From: Candidatus Poribacteria bacterium
GTDB lineage: Bacteria; Poribacteria; WGA-4E; WGA-3G
NCBI GenBank assembly: GCA_022827225.1
Contig: JAJDTJ010000035.1
Location: 1 to 64,000, forward strand
Direction of reading: 5' to 3'
Length of the DNA stretch: 64,000 nucleotides
Shown here one piece after another: positions 1-10,738 of this stretch (positions within the stretch are counted from its first letter, which is position 1; every line of letters begins with the position of its first letter). The notes under the pieces were generated by a model. The model saw only the letters and a list, made by a program, of their open reading frames with translations, was not told the DNA's origin and ran no database searches. Position numbers and translations under genes: made by a program.

Positions 1-60
1 CCCGATTGAGATTAAAAGATCGTCACAAATCGTATAAAGTGCTACAATAGTCAAGTCCAT
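1..60 (-). CDS. 5' end of a probable transposase gene (partial, runs off the window)
   Basis: Reading the minus strand from position 60 gives an open frame starting MDLTIVALYTICDDLLISIG that leaves the window at base 1. An AAGGAGAA ribosome binding site lies just upstream of the ATG. The hydrophobic start followed by an aspartate pair resembles the first residues of IS982-type transposases as I remember them, but only 20 residues are visible, so the family is a guess. The 140 bases between this ATG and the end of fdhD hold no other gene that I can see. Confidence 0.4.
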   Translation of the reverse strand, partial: MDLTIVALYTICDDLLISIG

Positions 61-200
61 GGGGTTCTCCTTTTGTTTTTCGGATAAAAACACTATAAAG
101 GATATCCCATGGATTTACAAGTGGCAACTTGGGTTATTATAGAGACATAACAAGGGCAAAAAGATAGCAAAAACTTGTCTATACACCTATTTCCCTTTCT

Positions 201-1040
201 TCACGCTTCATAGAAAACACGCTCCGGGCAGCTATAGACCGCCATACTCTGACCCCGCATGAAACCGATCAATGTGAGATTTCCCTCCGCCGCGAGATCA
301 ACAGCGAGTGTAGATGCAGCAGAAACAGCGACGACAATCGGGATGCGAGCAAAGAGTGCCTTCTGGACTATCTCAAAACTCGCCCGACCGCTCACCATCA
401 AAACGTGCTGCTCAAGCGGCACCAAATCAGATAACAACGCCTGACCGATCACCTTATCAACAGCGTTGTGCCGTCCTATATCTTCTCTAACAATCAGGAG
501 TTCGCCTTCCGCATTGAATAATCCAGCAGCGTGAAGTCCACCCGTCTTTTCAAAAACCGATTGCGCTTTCCTTAGCCGATCATTAAGCCGATAAAGCACC
601 GCTTGATTCAGACGGAATCCTGATTTCACCGGAGACACTTGCTGCCGAACCGATTCAATCGTCATCTTGCCACAGAGACCACAACTCGCATTCGCATGGA
701 AATTCCGCTGCCACCCCGATTGTGCGTCAAGGTCCAATTCCGCCCGAAGCTGAACGTTGATAATATTCTGAAGTGATAAGACATCTGAACCCTGAGCGTC
801 AGAATCATTCTCCTCACAATACGCGATAATCTCAATGTCATCACTCGAAGCGATGAGATTCTCCGTGTAAAGAAAACCAGCGGCGAGTTCAAAATCGTGT
901 CCCGGAGTCCGCATCACGACAATTAAACTCTGATGCCCTACGCGGATCTCAAGCGGTTCTTCGACAACCAATTCATCTTCCACCCGGATAGGTTCGGTAT
1001 CTGCCCAACGCGTAATGAGTTTTGTCGATGTCGCTTGCAT
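201..1040 (-). CDS. fdhD: FdhD, sulfurtransferase needed for formate dehydrogenase
   Basis: 279 residues, normal for FdhD. In characterised bacteria FdhD passes sulfur from IscS to the molybdenum bis-MGD cofactor of formate dehydrogenase in the cytoplasm. The family's redox motif is present as CGLCG with Cys120 and Cys123, and the segments TPGHDFELAAGFL, GLHAAGLF and REDIGRHNAVDKVIG are the usual conserved blocks. It lies 33 bases downstream of the TPR/propeller gene on the same strand and may be cotranscribed. No formate dehydrogenase gene is in the window. It is relevant that many bacterial formate dehydrogenases are selenoproteins, given the candidate selenoprotein at 22096, but this alone does not show that the organism uses selenocysteine. 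Confidence 0.95.
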   Translation of the reverse strand: MQATSTKLITRWADTEPIRVEDELVVEEPLEIRVGHQSLIVVMRTPGHDFELAAGFLYTENLIASSDDIEIIAYCEENDSDAQGSDVLSLQNIINVQLRAELDLDAQSGWQRNFHANASCGLCGKMTIESVRQQVSPVKSGFRLNQAVLYRLNDRLRKAQSVFEKTGGLHAAGLFNAEGELLIVREDIGRHNAVDKVIGQALLSDLVPLEQHVLMVSGRASFEIVQKALFARIPIVVAVSAASTLAVDLAAEGNLTLIGFMRGQSMAVYSCPERVFYEA

Positions 1041-1073
1041 GGTCTTAAGTATCCGCCTATCCGAGAACAGGTA

Positions 1074-3173
1074 TCATTGGACGTTCATCGCTGCTAACCC
1101 GTTGTTCGTCGCAATCCATACCCTACCGTTATCTACCGTGAAGGCATGTATGATCAACTCACCTGCAACAATTCGCGGGGTCGTTGTATCCTCCCATTCA
1201 CCAGAACGGGTATGATGCGTATAAAAAAGATCGTTCGTCGCTATCCACAACATCAGAGGGGTCGGCGGTGGCGGCGGTTGGATTTCTAATGCCTCTGTTT
1301 CAGGAGAAAATTCGGACGGTCGCTCCGGCACTTCCACAGGAGGTAACGATTCTGGGGTCTCTATAGATGGCGCCTCGTTCTCTTCCACGACAACCGGTGA
1401 ATCGTCAAGAGCACCTCTGATATAAATACGCCTCAGGTCATTTTCATCTTCTATCCCCGTTTCAATAGTCGTCAATTTTCCGTTCGATCCATCCAAATCT
1501 GCTCGAAAATAACCGTTCGACTGGTCATCAGTATTGAACCATGTAAACAACAATTGATCTTCAGCAGTATCAAACCCGACAACCGTCATGCCTTTGCGCA
1601 TCTCTGTTGAATTATAGAGTGACCACTCCTCCACCTCAGGGTCACGGTTGAACATCACAACTTTGCCATCCGCCGAAGCCCCCCAAACCATCGTAGGTGT
1701 CAGAAATAACGTCTCGATGTTATCTGCAGGGATGAAACTGAGTCGCCTATTGTAAACAATCGGTGGATCATCAGTACCACGAATTTTACGGACAACACCG
1801 TTATCCGTAGCAAACCAAACCTCCGTATCATCCATCTTGATGTCCTTGACCCAAGCGGGGAATTCATCGGCTGGCGTGTAGATATCCGGGATTTCGCCCG
1901 TCAACTGGTTGTAATGAATCGCGCCTTGAGAACGCGTGCCGACCCACACATCATCTGAGTTCACCGCAATGGAGCACACATCTGGCACCGTTTCCATCGA
2001 ACTGTTTATCAGTTGCGGCGCGCCTGGAATCGGTGTCCAGTTATTATCAGCCGTCTCAAAGAGCAGCACACCGTTCGGTGTACCCACCCATAACCGCGTG
2101 CCATCAACCGCAATCGCTTGAACACGATTGTCCGGCAGATGTTCTGAAACTGTGTAGACTGTCCATCGGGTCTGATCCAGAATCTGTTTCGCACGCTCCT
2201 TCAGCGCCTCATCTACACCCATATCCTGGACCTCCGCAGCTTCATTTCCGGCTTCTTCCACATTACCCAATTTCAAGTTGACTTCAGCACGGGTCAAGCG
2301 TGCCTCATAAACCCACTCGCTCACCGGATAACGGAGAATAAACCCCCGTAAAGTATGAAGCGCATTTTCTAATTCACCCTTTCGCGCTTGTAGGTTGCCA
2401 ATAAGGAAAAGTGCCTTTTCGTGGGACAACATGTCCGGATACTGTTTAATCGCCGATTCCAACAGCGATAACCCCTCATCTTCCAACAGCGATAACCCTT
2501 CATTATCATCCGCTAACTGTTCAACGAGCAAAAAACCTGTAATATAACTCAAGCCCGATACAGATTCATGTTCCGGATAATACTTCAGGATCAGTCGATA
2601 GTTCTCTACGGCTTCAGCGTAAGCCGCATCGGCGAGCGCAGCGTCTCCAAGCTCTCGAAAATGCGGCACCAAGTCAAAATTCGCCGCATCAAGGATCGCT
2701 ACAGAACGGAAGCGTTCTAACGCGTTTGCAGTGTCGTCATTTGCCTTGTAAAGCAAACCGAGCTGATAATGCGCATCCGGATATTTCGGAAACTCTTCAA
2801 TAGCGGCTTCAAAGCGGTTCTTCGCTTGTTCAGGAAGTCCTAACTCCAGCAGCATAAGCCCGTTCCGAAAATACTTTGAAGCGGTGCGATCCGCAACGTT
2901 CGAGAGGTCTGATGTGAAACTAAGGCGATGTCCTGCCACAGGAAGTCGTAAAATCTCGCCCTGATATTCAATCTCAAAATGCGTCTCAGTGCCACCACGC
3001 CAAGTACCGGTCAGTCTATCGCCGTTCTCTCTATCTACAATGACGTATTGTTGCCCATAAGCAAGATGCTGCTGATAGACCGACAGAACAATTATTGATG
3101 TTAAGAATATAAATAGGTGAAAAGTTTTCTGTTTATTAGGCTGCGTGTTTTTTTTAAACGTCTGATGCAACAT
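1074..3173 (-). CDS. Exported TPR plus beta-propeller protein, function unknown
   Basis: 699 residues. The N-terminus has a charged stretch (KKNTQPNKQK) followed by a hydrophobic helix ending LAYGQQ, so it is probably exported or membrane-anchored. Residues about 100-330 form TPR repeats (for example LGLPEQAKNRFEAAIEEFP). Residues about 340-690 contain propeller-like repeats of the two-component-regulator type (LWVGTPNGVLLF, VWVGTRSQGAIHYN, VWFATDNGVVRKI, VWIATNNGLAAMN). A short proline-rich linker sits near residue 635. An in-frame tandem duplication of 24 bases near 2458-2505 gives the doubled segment GLSLLEDEGLSLLES. No kinase or output domain is present. A role in protein interaction or sensing is plausible but not shown. 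Confidence 0.8.
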   Translation of the reverse strand: MLHQTFKKNTQPNKQKTFHLFIFLTSIIVLSVYQQHLAYGQQYVIVDRENGDRLTGTWRGGTETHFEIEYQGEILRLPVAGHRLSFTSDLSNVADRTASKYFRNGLMLLELGLPEQAKNRFEAAIEEFPKYPDAHYQLGLLYKANDDTANALERFRSVAILDAANFDLVPHFRELGDAALADAAYAEAVENYRLILKYYPEHESVSGLSYITGFLLVEQLADDNEGLSLLEDEGLSLLESAIKQYPDMLSHEKALFLIGNLQARKGELENALHTLRGFILRYPVSEWVYEARLTRAEVNLKLGNVEEAGNEAAEVQDMGVDEALKERAKQILDQTRWTVYTVSEHLPDNRVQAIAVDGTRLWVGTPNGVLLFETADNNWTPIPGAPQLINSSMETVPDVCSIAVNSDDVWVGTRSQGAIHYNQLTGEIPDIYTPADEFPAWVKDIKMDDTEVWFATDNGVVRKIRGTDDPPIVYNRRLSFIPADNIETLFLTPTMVWGASADGKVVMFNRDPEVEEWSLYNSTEMRKGMTVVGFDTAEDQLLFTWFNTDDQSNGYFRADLDGSNGKLTTIETGIEDENDLRRIYIRGALDDSPVVVEENEAPSIETPESLPPVEVPERPSEFSPETEALEIQPPPPPTPLMLWIATNDLFYTHHTRSGEWEDTTTPRIVAGELIIHAFTVDNGRVWIATNNGLAAMNVQ

Positions 3174-3276
3174 ATTTTACCTGCAAAACACAGAATGATA
3201 GATATTTGTTGAACTTATAATATCAGAAACATTGAGAAATGTCAAGATCGTTTCTACCTTCGCTGCATCTAATTCC

Positions 3277-3306
3277 TTGAAAATTTTTCAAACGACATGT
3301 TATAAT
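3277..3306 (+). promoter_or_regulatory. Predicted sigma70-type promoter of proA
   Basis: TTGAAA (3277-3282), 18-base spacer, perfect TATAAT (3301-3306) preceded by an extended -10 TG. The predicted start near 3313 leaves a leader of about 48 bases before the proA ATG at 3361, with AAAGGA just before it. This also argues against the longer upstream start at 3232, which would lie before the promoter. Confidence 0.7.
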
Positions 3307-3360
3307 ATCTGTGTTTTTTCTACCTATAATTTTTTGATCGTATACACTAAAAGGAACATT

Positions 3361-4623
3361 ATGAACGAAAACATCCAAGAACGTATCCAATCCCAAGCGA
3401 AAAAAGCAAAATCGGCGATGCGTGTTTTATCACGGAGTTCCGCCGATGTCCGAAATAACGCGCTCTTAGCAATGGCTGAAAGCCTCCTGAATTCCAAAGA
3501 TAAAATCCAAGCCGCCAATCGCGTGGACCTCGATAACGGCGAAAAAACCGAACTCGCCGGACCGCTCATGCAACGTCTCCTGTTAGACGACAAAAAAATT
3601 GAACGCATGGTGGACAACCTCCGACAAGTCGCCGCACTCCCCGACCCGATAGGTGCCGTTATCAGTATGGGTGAACGTCCGAATGGACTCAAAATCGGGA
3701 CAGTCCGTGTCCCCATCGGTGTCGTCGCTGTCGTATACGAGTCGCGACCAGATGTGACCGTTGAAGTCTCGGCACTCTGCATCAAATCTGGAAACGGCGT
3801 TATCCTCCGTGGCGGTTCCGAGGCTATACACTCCAACGCAACACTCGCTCGGATCCTCAGCGATACCGCCGCCGCAGAAGGCGTGCCAGATGCCATCCAA
3901 TTCGTTAATACCACTGACCGACAGGCAGTCTACGAACTCATACGGCTGCCAGATTACATCGACCTTGTCATTCCACGCGGCAGCAACGAATTCGTACAAT
4001 TCTTGATGAAGGAATCCGATGTCCCGGTGCTCGGACACGCCGACGGCATCTGCCACGTCTACGTCGATAAAGCCGCCGACCTCGAAATGGCAAACAAAAT
4101 CTGCATGAACGCTAAGGTCGGATACAAAGTCGGTGTCTGTAACGCCTTAGAAACACTCCTCGTCCATGCCGATACCGCAGAACAATTCCTACCCGCTTTC
4201 TGTAAGGCACTACAAGATGCAGACGTTGAAATCCGAGGATGCGAACGGACACAGCAGCTCCACCGAACCGCTGAACCCGCAACCGAAGAAGATTGGCGCA
4301 CAGAATACCTCGATTACATCCTCTCCATCCGTGTGGTAGACGACATCGAAACGGCGATTGATCACATAGAAACCTATGGCTCACACCATTCCGACGCGAT
4401 TATCACCGAAAGCTACAGCACAGCGCAACGCTTCCTCAAAGAGGTCGATTCCGCCGCAGTCTACGTTAACGCCAGCACTGTCTTCACCGACGGCTATGAA
4501 TTCGGTCTCGGTGCCGAAGTCGGCATCAGCACACAGAAACTCCATTCCCGCGGTCCCATGGGACTCGAAGGACTCACAACCTACAAATACATCGTCTATG
4601 GAAACGGTCAAATCCGAGAATAG
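3361..4623 (+). CDS. proA: Gamma-glutamyl phosphate reductase
   Basis: 420 residues, the standard length. ProA reduces gamma-glutamyl phosphate to glutamate semialdehyde with NADPH, the second step of proline synthesis from glutamate. The catalytic cysteine is Cys260 in YKVGVCNALETLLVH. Other family blocks include VYESRPDVTVE, ILRGGSEAIHSN, and the C-terminal RGPMGLEGLTTYKY. The start at 3361 is chosen because AAAGGA precedes it and because the protein then begins like other ProA proteins. An in-frame extension to 3232 exists but precedes the predicted promoter. No proB is adjacent. Confidence 0.97.
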   Translation: MNENIQERIQSQAKKAKSAMRVLSRSSADVRNNALLAMAESLLNSKDKIQAANRVDLDNGEKTELAGPLMQRLLLDDKKIERMVDNLRQVAALPDPIGAVISMGERPNGLKIGTVRVPIGVVAVVYESRPDVTVEVSALCIKSGNGVILRGGSEAIHSNATLARILSDTAAAEGVPDAIQFVNTTDRQAVYELIRLPDYIDLVIPRGSNEFVQFLMKESDVPVLGHADGICHVYVDKAADLEMANKICMNAKVGYKVGVCNALETLLVHADTAEQFLPAFCKALQDADVEIRGCERTQQLHRTAEPATEEDWRTEYLDYILSIRVVDDIETAIDHIETYGSHHSDAIITESYSTAQRFLKEVDSAAVYVNASTVFTDGYEFGLGAEVGISTQKLHSRGPMGLEGLTTYKYIVYGNGQIRE

Positions 4624-4640
4624 GGGAGCACTACGCTCCC
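4624..4640 (+). terminator. Short GC hairpin after proA
   Basis: GGGAGC, 5-base loop, GCTCCC begins right at the proA stop codon. There is no T-run after it, so it could be a weak terminator or an mRNA-stabilising stem rather than a classical intrinsic terminator. Confidence 0.35.
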
Positions 4641-4675
4641 ATCCCAAACGACAAACCCCACACTTCCATGAAAAA

Positions 4676-4909
4676 TTAAGAAAGATCAATTTTTTCAACG
4701 CTGCTTTCAATTCCACAAGGAAGTTGACTCAGAATCAGTTTCTCCAGGTCAACTTTGTGGCTTGCATTATCAATGTCAATTCCAACAAGTCTACCCTCGG
4801 CATCATAATCAAGCAGGATGCCTTCGGAGATTTCCTGACTTTCTACACTGGGTTGTTCAGACAAGTTGATATACAACGAATCAGTCTCTGGATAGTAGTT
4901 GAGCCTCAT
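4676..4909 (-). CDS. Small DUF2283-like protein
   Basis: 77 residues. The start MRLNYYPETDSLYINL and the following EGILLDYDAEGRLVGIDI match the pattern of DUF2283 proteins (tyrosine and aspartate-rich start, then a short beta-rich core with a GI-D-I segment). The family has no firmly assigned function. GAGGG lies 8 bases before the ATG. It follows lysA by 35 bases on the same strand, so it may be read from the same transcript. A longer protein with a similar start lies at 57963. Confidence 0.75.
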   Translation of the reverse strand: MRLNYYPETDSLYINLSEQPSVESQEISEGILLDYDAEGRLVGIDIDNASHKVDLEKLILSQLPCGIESSVEKIDLS

Positions 4910-4944
4910 GGTTTGAACCCTCGATCTGGAAAGTGTTGCCTGCC

Positions 4945-6213
<1,269 letters not shown>

Positions 6214-6237
6214 TTATGAGGGAGGGATAAGTCGCTT

Positions 6238-6651
6238 TTACCATGCATCTTCAATCCAGTCGTCACCGTGGTCTGGATTATAGATGAGACCTTTTCTGAT
6301 ATCTAAACAGAGATCCAATTGTTCTAAGACCATGTGTCCAACAAGCATAGGCGCATCCGGGGGTAGGTCTGTTACCGGGAGCGTTCCTTTCCGCTCCAAT
6401 ATTGTGAATTCAACTGTTGAATAAATGATCCGGTCTACAATGCCAGCCGCGGTTCTCGCCTTGGCGTTACCGTACGGTGTCAAACCGAGTTGTTCAATGA
6501 GCGGTTTTGGTAAACAGAGCCGTGTCGCACCCGTATCAACGAGGGCATCTTCAATAGTGACACGGCGGACCTCTCCCGGGGTGATAACACCTCTATCTGC
6601 TAAATTGAGGTCTGACAGGTTTGCGAGTTCAATTTCTGTTGTATGTCTCAT
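6238..6651 (-). CDS. Retropepsin-like (clan AA) aspartyl protease domain protein
   Basis: 137 residues forming a single aspartyl-protease-like domain. The catalytic motif is VDTGAT near residue 40, followed by a hydrophobic flap region and a second conserved element PMLVGHMVLEQL. Bacterial proteins of this size are thought to act as homodimers like retroviral proteases, but their substrates are mostly unknown. GAGGAGAAAG precedes the ATG. There is no signal peptide, so it is probably cytoplasmic. Confidence 0.75.
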   Translation of the reverse strand: MRHTTEIELANLSDLNLADRGVITPGEVRRVTIEDALVDTGATRLCLPKPLIEQLGLTPYGNAKARTAAGIVDRIIYSTVEFTILERKGTLPVTDLPPDAPMLVGHMVLEQLDLCLDIRKGLIYNPDHGDDWIEDAW

Positions 6652-6802
6652 GTTCTTTCTCCTCAGAACTGCTGAATCAGGGAATATTTCAAAAGTATTG
6701 CGTGGGCATGTTTTTTGTTTTCAATGTTTCTATTTGAAAGGATACCATACAATGCTTCCGAAATTCAAGTTTTCGACACAAATCTCTCAATCACAGTTCT
6801 GA

Positions 6803-7948
6803 CTAATACTCGCGCTTGTGCCAGTCGTCTTCCCAGAGATTGAATGAACCTTCACGATACGGGTGTTCAGAAATAAGATCCTCATTCAATTCCATACCGA
6901 GCCCAGGTCCATCAGGCAAACTAAAATAGCCGTCAATCACTTCCGGGCATCCCGTCGCTGCCTCTTTAACCCACGCCTCAGAAAAATCGTTGAAATGTTC
7001 CTGAATCTTGAAGTTCGTGGTACAGGCGGCAAAATGCAAAGCGGTTGCTGTAGAAACGGGACCCCCGACATTATGCGGTGCCACCGTCATATAGCACATA
7101 TCCCCCATCGCTGCGATCTTCTTGGTTTCCAAGAAACCACCCGTCTGCGTAATGTCTGGCTGTAAGATATCCGCTGCTTGTAGATTAATCAACTCACGAT
7201 ATTCATACTTATTGTGAAGCCGTTCACCCGTAGCGACAGGGAGATTAATCTTATCGGCAGCTTTGGCAAGCGCAGCGATGTTATCCGGCGGCACAGGTTC
7301 CTCAACCCAACTCGGTTGAAATTTTTCTAATTCCGCCGCAATCTCAATCGCTGTATACGGACTAAATCGACCGTGCATCTCAACAAGGATTTCGACATCG
7401 GGTCCAACAGCATCACGTACCGCTTCAACGAGTCCGACAGACTTCAACTTCTCCTCATAAGAAAGCTCATAATACCCGGCGCCGAACGGGTCAAACTTCA
7501 GTGCCCGGTAGCCTTTCTCAAGCACCCTTTTCGCTGCAGCGTGGAATTCTTCAGGTGCACGCTCAACGCGGTACCAACCATTGGCATACGCTTTAATCTT
7601 ATCACGACACGCACCACCGAGCAACCGATAGACAGGTTGGTTTAACGCCTTCCCGATAATATCCCAGCACGCAATCTCAATAACGCTAATGCCGGTTGCG
7701 ACGATTTCACCAGCCCGACCGTAATCGTCGCGAAAGAGCCGTTGGTAGAGGTCTTCCGTGTTAAACGGATCGCTCCCGATGACATGCCGCTTCTTTGCAC
7801 CGTCAATATAAGCGACGAGCGCGTCTGTGCGGTTGTTCATCCGCACCTCACTAATGCCGGTCAACCCTTCGTCTGTTTCAACTTTCACAAAGGTTAAGTT
7901 CCGCCAACTCGTCCCCATAACAAGGGTTTTGACGTCTGTAATTTTCAT
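6803..7948 (-). CDS. Enolase-superfamily sugar-acid dehydratase (galactonate dehydratase-like)
   Basis: 381 residues from the chosen start. Mandelate racemase/muconate lactonizing enzyme fold: an N-terminal capping domain, then a barrel with RALKFDPFG, metal-binding EMHGRFSP, WVEEPVPPDN, TGERLHNKYEY and the histidine block APHNVGGPVS. This set resembles galactonate and related acid-sugar dehydratases, but the exact substrate cannot be read from sequence. The start at 7948 is preceded by GGAAGAG and gives the usual MKITDVK beginning. An upstream GTG at 8014 would overlap the sulfatase stop. It follows the sulfatase on the same strand, suggesting joint use in breaking down sulfated sugars. Confidence 0.88.
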   Translation of the reverse strand: MKITDVKTLVMGTSWRNLTFVKVETDEGLTGISEVRMNNRTDALVAYIDGAKKRHVIGSDPFNTEDLYQRLFRDDYGRAGEIVATGISVIEIACWDIIGKALNQPVYRLLGGACRDKIKAYANGWYRVERAPEEFHAAAKRVLEKGYRALKFDPFGAGYYELSYEEKLKSVGLVEAVRDAVGPDVEILVEMHGRFSPYTAIEIAAELEKFQPSWVEEPVPPDNIAALAKAADKINLPVATGERLHNKYEYRELINLQAADILQPDITQTGGFLETKKIAAMGDMCYMTVAPHNVGGPVSTATALHFAACTTNFKIQEHFNDFSEAWVKEAATGCPEVIDGYFSLPDGPGLGMELNEDLISEHPYREGSFNLWEDDWHKREY

Positions 7949-8013
7949 CTCTTCCATCCTTCCAAGCTTCTCTTCAATTCTTCCAGTCTTTCGTCCTTTT
8001 CCTTTTGGCGGCA

Positions 8014-9381
8014 CTAACTTCTCGCCTCGGCTTCGGTTACACTGCGCTGTCCGCTCCGTTGTGTCGGTGCCGGTTCGACCGTCGGTGCCTCTTCGCCTAC
8101 CTCCAGCATCCGCCGAATGAGCCGCTCCCGCATCACTTCTGTAACCGGTTCATGCGATTGCAAACCGATCAGATTCCGCAACTCATACGGGTCCGCCTGA
8201 AGATCGTAAAGATACTGTTCCACATAACGGTCCGATCCAGCGTCTCTGCCACCGCTTTTATTTTGGGCATCCACGCCGTATTTCCAACGTTGCGTCCGCA
8301 CAGCGCGTCCGACCTGCGCCTCGCTAATCTGAACGAAGACCTCCTCCGGCCAGCCGTCCGTTTCGCCACGTACCAGTGGCATAATAGACCGACCTTGCAT
8401 TTCAGCCGGTACTTCTAAACCTGCAGCATCAAGCAGCGTCGGCGGGAGATCTACAAGACTGACGAGCTCCTGAAGCTGTCCGCCACCGATGAAATCGCCG
8501 CCATGGAATGCAGTCGGCACACGGATAGAACTCTCATGGCAGGAACGTTTGTATTCGCTGTTACGGGTCTTGAAATGGCACCCGTGGTCAGAGGTAAAAA
8601 GAATAATCGTATTGTCGAGCAAGTGGAGACTTTTGAGCGCATCTAAAAGCCGACCGAGCGCTTCGTCCAACCTTTTCACCATACCGTAGTAACCGCCTAA
8701 ATGTTGATGCGTTGAACCACCGAGCGCGGCGAGATCCGGCGGTATCCACTTCCCGGTATACCGTTCTCGGTAGCCGTCCGGCGGCGGGTAATCGTCCAAA
8801 TGGTTCTGGTGGTGCGGTTCGATGTATGACGTAAAAAGGTAAAACGGATCGTTTTGGTGTTGATCCACATAACGAATGACTGCATCGGTGAGCGCATCTA
8901 CGCGATAACCGGGAAGGTCAACCGGTTTATTGTCGTTATCATAGAGTGTCGTCTGATACGCATCGGACGTAAATTCGAGGACGTTGGACGCTAACCAGTA
9001 ATCGTACCCACCGCGATGCTCCGCAGGCACAGGTCCCGGTCCGGTACCACCCCCGCTGTAGAGGTGCCACTTACCGATATATCCGGTAGCGTAGCCTGCT
9101 TCACCGAAATGGTGTGCAAGCGTCTTGAGATTAGGAGACAGCGGAATACCGTTTCGGAAGCAGCCCGTGCGGGTCGCGTATAACCCCGTTTGGAGGCATG
9201 AACGCGCAGGACCGCAAACAGGTTGGCACGTAAACGAACGCCGGACATGTGTACCGTGCTGTGCCATCCGGTCGAAGTTTGGTGTCAAGTCAAGCGGATT
9301 CCCGTGCAAACCGGAGGTATCCCACCGTTGTTGGTCAGTAAAAAAAACGATAACATTGGGTTGATTTGTGTCTTGTGGCAT
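8014..9381 (-). CDS. Sulfatase (type I, formylglycine-dependent)
   Basis: 455 residues. The start PNVIVFFTDQQRWDT contains the first metal-binding aspartates. The formylglycine motif is CGPAR near residue 57, in which the cysteine must be oxidised to formylglycine. FTSDHGCHFKTRNSEYK supplies further metal and active-site residues. There is no signal peptide, so it is probably cytoplasmic unless exported unconventionally. It is followed within 66 bases by the galactonate-dehydratase-like gene, which suggests desulfation and then dehydration of a sugar acid. The natural substrate is unknown. Confidence 0.93.
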   Translation of the reverse strand: MPQDTNQPNVIVFFTDQQRWDTSGLHGNPLDLTPNFDRMAQHGTHVRRSFTCQPVCGPARSCLQTGLYATRTGCFRNGIPLSPNLKTLAHHFGEAGYATGYIGKWHLYSGGGTGPGPVPAEHRGGYDYWLASNVLEFTSDAYQTTLYDNDNKPVDLPGYRVDALTDAVIRYVDQHQNDPFYLFTSYIEPHHQNHLDDYPPPDGYRERYTGKWIPPDLAALGGSTHQHLGGYYGMVKRLDEALGRLLDALKSLHLLDNTIILFTSDHGCHFKTRNSEYKRSCHESSIRVPTAFHGGDFIGGGQLQELVSLVDLPPTLLDAAGLEVPAEMQGRSIMPLVRGETDGWPEEVFVQISEAQVGRAVRTQRWKYGVDAQNKSGGRDAGSDRYVEQYLYDLQADPYELRNLIGLQSHEPVTEVMRERLIRRMLEVGEEAPTVEPAPTQRSGQRSVTEAEARS

Positions 9382-9474
9382 ATCTCTATTTTCCTCTCTC
9401 TGTTCAGATTTGGCTTACCTCATTTTAAGAGATTTCCAGCCAGAAGTCAAGCAGAAAATTCGGATAACGAGAAG

Positions 9475-9620
9475 GTCAAGGCACCCAAACCTATGAGGAT
9501 TGGGCTTGTGCTTCGTAGCAGTTTGCGTTTCCCAGGAAACGGCTTACATCTGCTCCACAACGGGACCACAAGCAGCCCGTAAAATGTTTATCGCAGCGTT
9601 GATGTCTCTATCGTGGTCAG
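9475..9620 (-). ncRNA. Probable right-end guide RNA (omega/reRNA) of the TnpB element
   Basis: On the minus strand the 3' end of tnpB runs into GTTTCCTGGGAAAC (a short palindrome), then CTACGAAGC and a hairpin with arms CCCAA and TTGGG near 9484-9505. This arrangement, overlapping the tnpB 3' end and ending at the element boundary, is the position of the guide RNA in TnpB systems. If active, the bases beyond the right end (below about 9475, toward the sulfatase gene) would serve as guide. The 5' limit of the RNA cannot be read from sequence. Confidence 0.5.
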
Positions 9621-10704
9621 AACCACATTCAGGACACATCCACTGCCGATCTGAAAGAGAAAGATTTGCGTTTTTATACCCACAATCCGAACACGGTTTG
9701 GTTGTCGCAGTCCATTGCCCGACTTGACGGAAATCACGATTATGTTTGAAACACTTGTACGCCAAAATCTCAACAAAACTCCCGAAGGCAAGGTCCGAGA
9801 CTTTACGTCCCCAGAGGCGTTTCATGCCATCAAGGTTCAGCGTCTCGGTCGCGATAAGATCAAACCTGTCGCACAAGTCCGTAGCAAGTTTGAAATGCCA
9901 ATCTCTACGTTGGCTGGCGATATGTCTGCAAAGCCGTGCGATCTCTCGGACAGCACGCCACCAATTGTTAGAACCTTTGACTTTACGCGAAAGGCTTTTG
10001 TAGAGTTTTCGGAGTTGTTTCAAGGATTGTTTCAAGAACTCTGGCGATTGTATCTTCTCGCCATTGGAGAGTGTCAGATAGGTCTCCATACCGAAGTCCG
10101 CACCTACGCTTTCACCTGTAGCGGGCAGCACTTCTTTGGACGTATCATCTGTCACGACATAGAGCCAATATGTTCCAACGGCATCACGGAGGATTTGGAT
10201 ATAGCGGACGGTTCCTTTCCAATCGCGGTGGTGATGAAAAGAAAACCAGCGTTTATTGAACTTAAAACGTTGGGAGGCTTCATCCCATTCTTTGAAAGAA
10301 AGGCGAACACGACCTGCTTCAAGTTTGTATCCAGATTGAAACTTCGCAGAACGATAACGGTCCTTACGTTTGAACTTTGGACGACCTACACCAGGAAAGT
10401 CAAAAAAGCGTTCCCACGCAAGATGCAAGCGAATAATCACAGCGTCAAGTGTGTCGCGCGGTATCCACGCCCAATGTTGATGCGTCCGTTGGAGCAACTT
10501 CGTCAGATGCGGTTGCAGGCGATAACGCCCTGCATATTTGCCATAGATGCGATAATAGCGGTTCTCAAGTTTCAGAAAGTGATTATGCACATCAGACAAG
10601 TCGTCAAGCATATTGCCGAGTCGCATATTCTGCCGATGTTCGCGTATCTGATATTTGTATACTTTGCGCGTGCGTTTTTGTTTACGCTTTCGCTTTTTTG
10701 CCAT
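9544..10704 (-). CDS. tnpB: TnpB, RNA-guided RuvC-like nuclease of an IS200/IS605 element
   Basis: 386 residues, full length. The basic N-terminus (MAKKRKRKQKRTRKVYKYQI) leads into the RuvC-like core. Catalytic acidic residues are visible as Asp203 (GADFG), Glu287 (ATETLN) and the aspartates 365/367 in HDRDINAA. A zinc ribbon is formed by Cys338, Cys341, Cys357 and Cys360. No residue needed for nuclease activity appears lost. The C-terminus (ACGPVVEQM) overlaps the predicted guide RNA. The gene has no neighbouring tnpA. A long open frame on the opposite strand (9715-10770) is a shadow of this gene. Confidence 0.93.
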   Translation of the reverse strand: MAKKRKRKQKRTRKVYKYQIREHRQNMRLGNMLDDLSDVHNHFLKLENRYYRIYGKYAGRYRLQPHLTKLLQRTHQHWAWIPRDTLDAVIIRLHLAWERFFDFPGVGRPKFKRKDRYRSAKFQSGYKLEAGRVRLSFKEWDEASQRFKFNKRWFSFHHHRDWKGTVRYIQILRDAVGTYWLYVVTDDTSKEVLPATGESVGADFGMETYLTLSNGEKIQSPEFLKQSLKQLRKLYKSLSRKVKGSNNWWRAVREIARLCRHIASQRRDWHFKLATDLCDRFDLIATETLNLDGMKRLWGRKVSDLAFGSFVEILAYKCFKHNRDFRQVGQWTATTKPCSDCGYKNANLSLSDRQWMCPECGSDHDRDINAAINILRAACGPVVEQM

Positions 10705-10738
10705 AATAGTTCACAGTTCACAGCTTTAACCCCTTTCC

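Noticed and set aside
3232..3360. N-terminal extension of proA
   Set aside because: It would start upstream of the predicted promoter and adds residues not found in ProA proteins.
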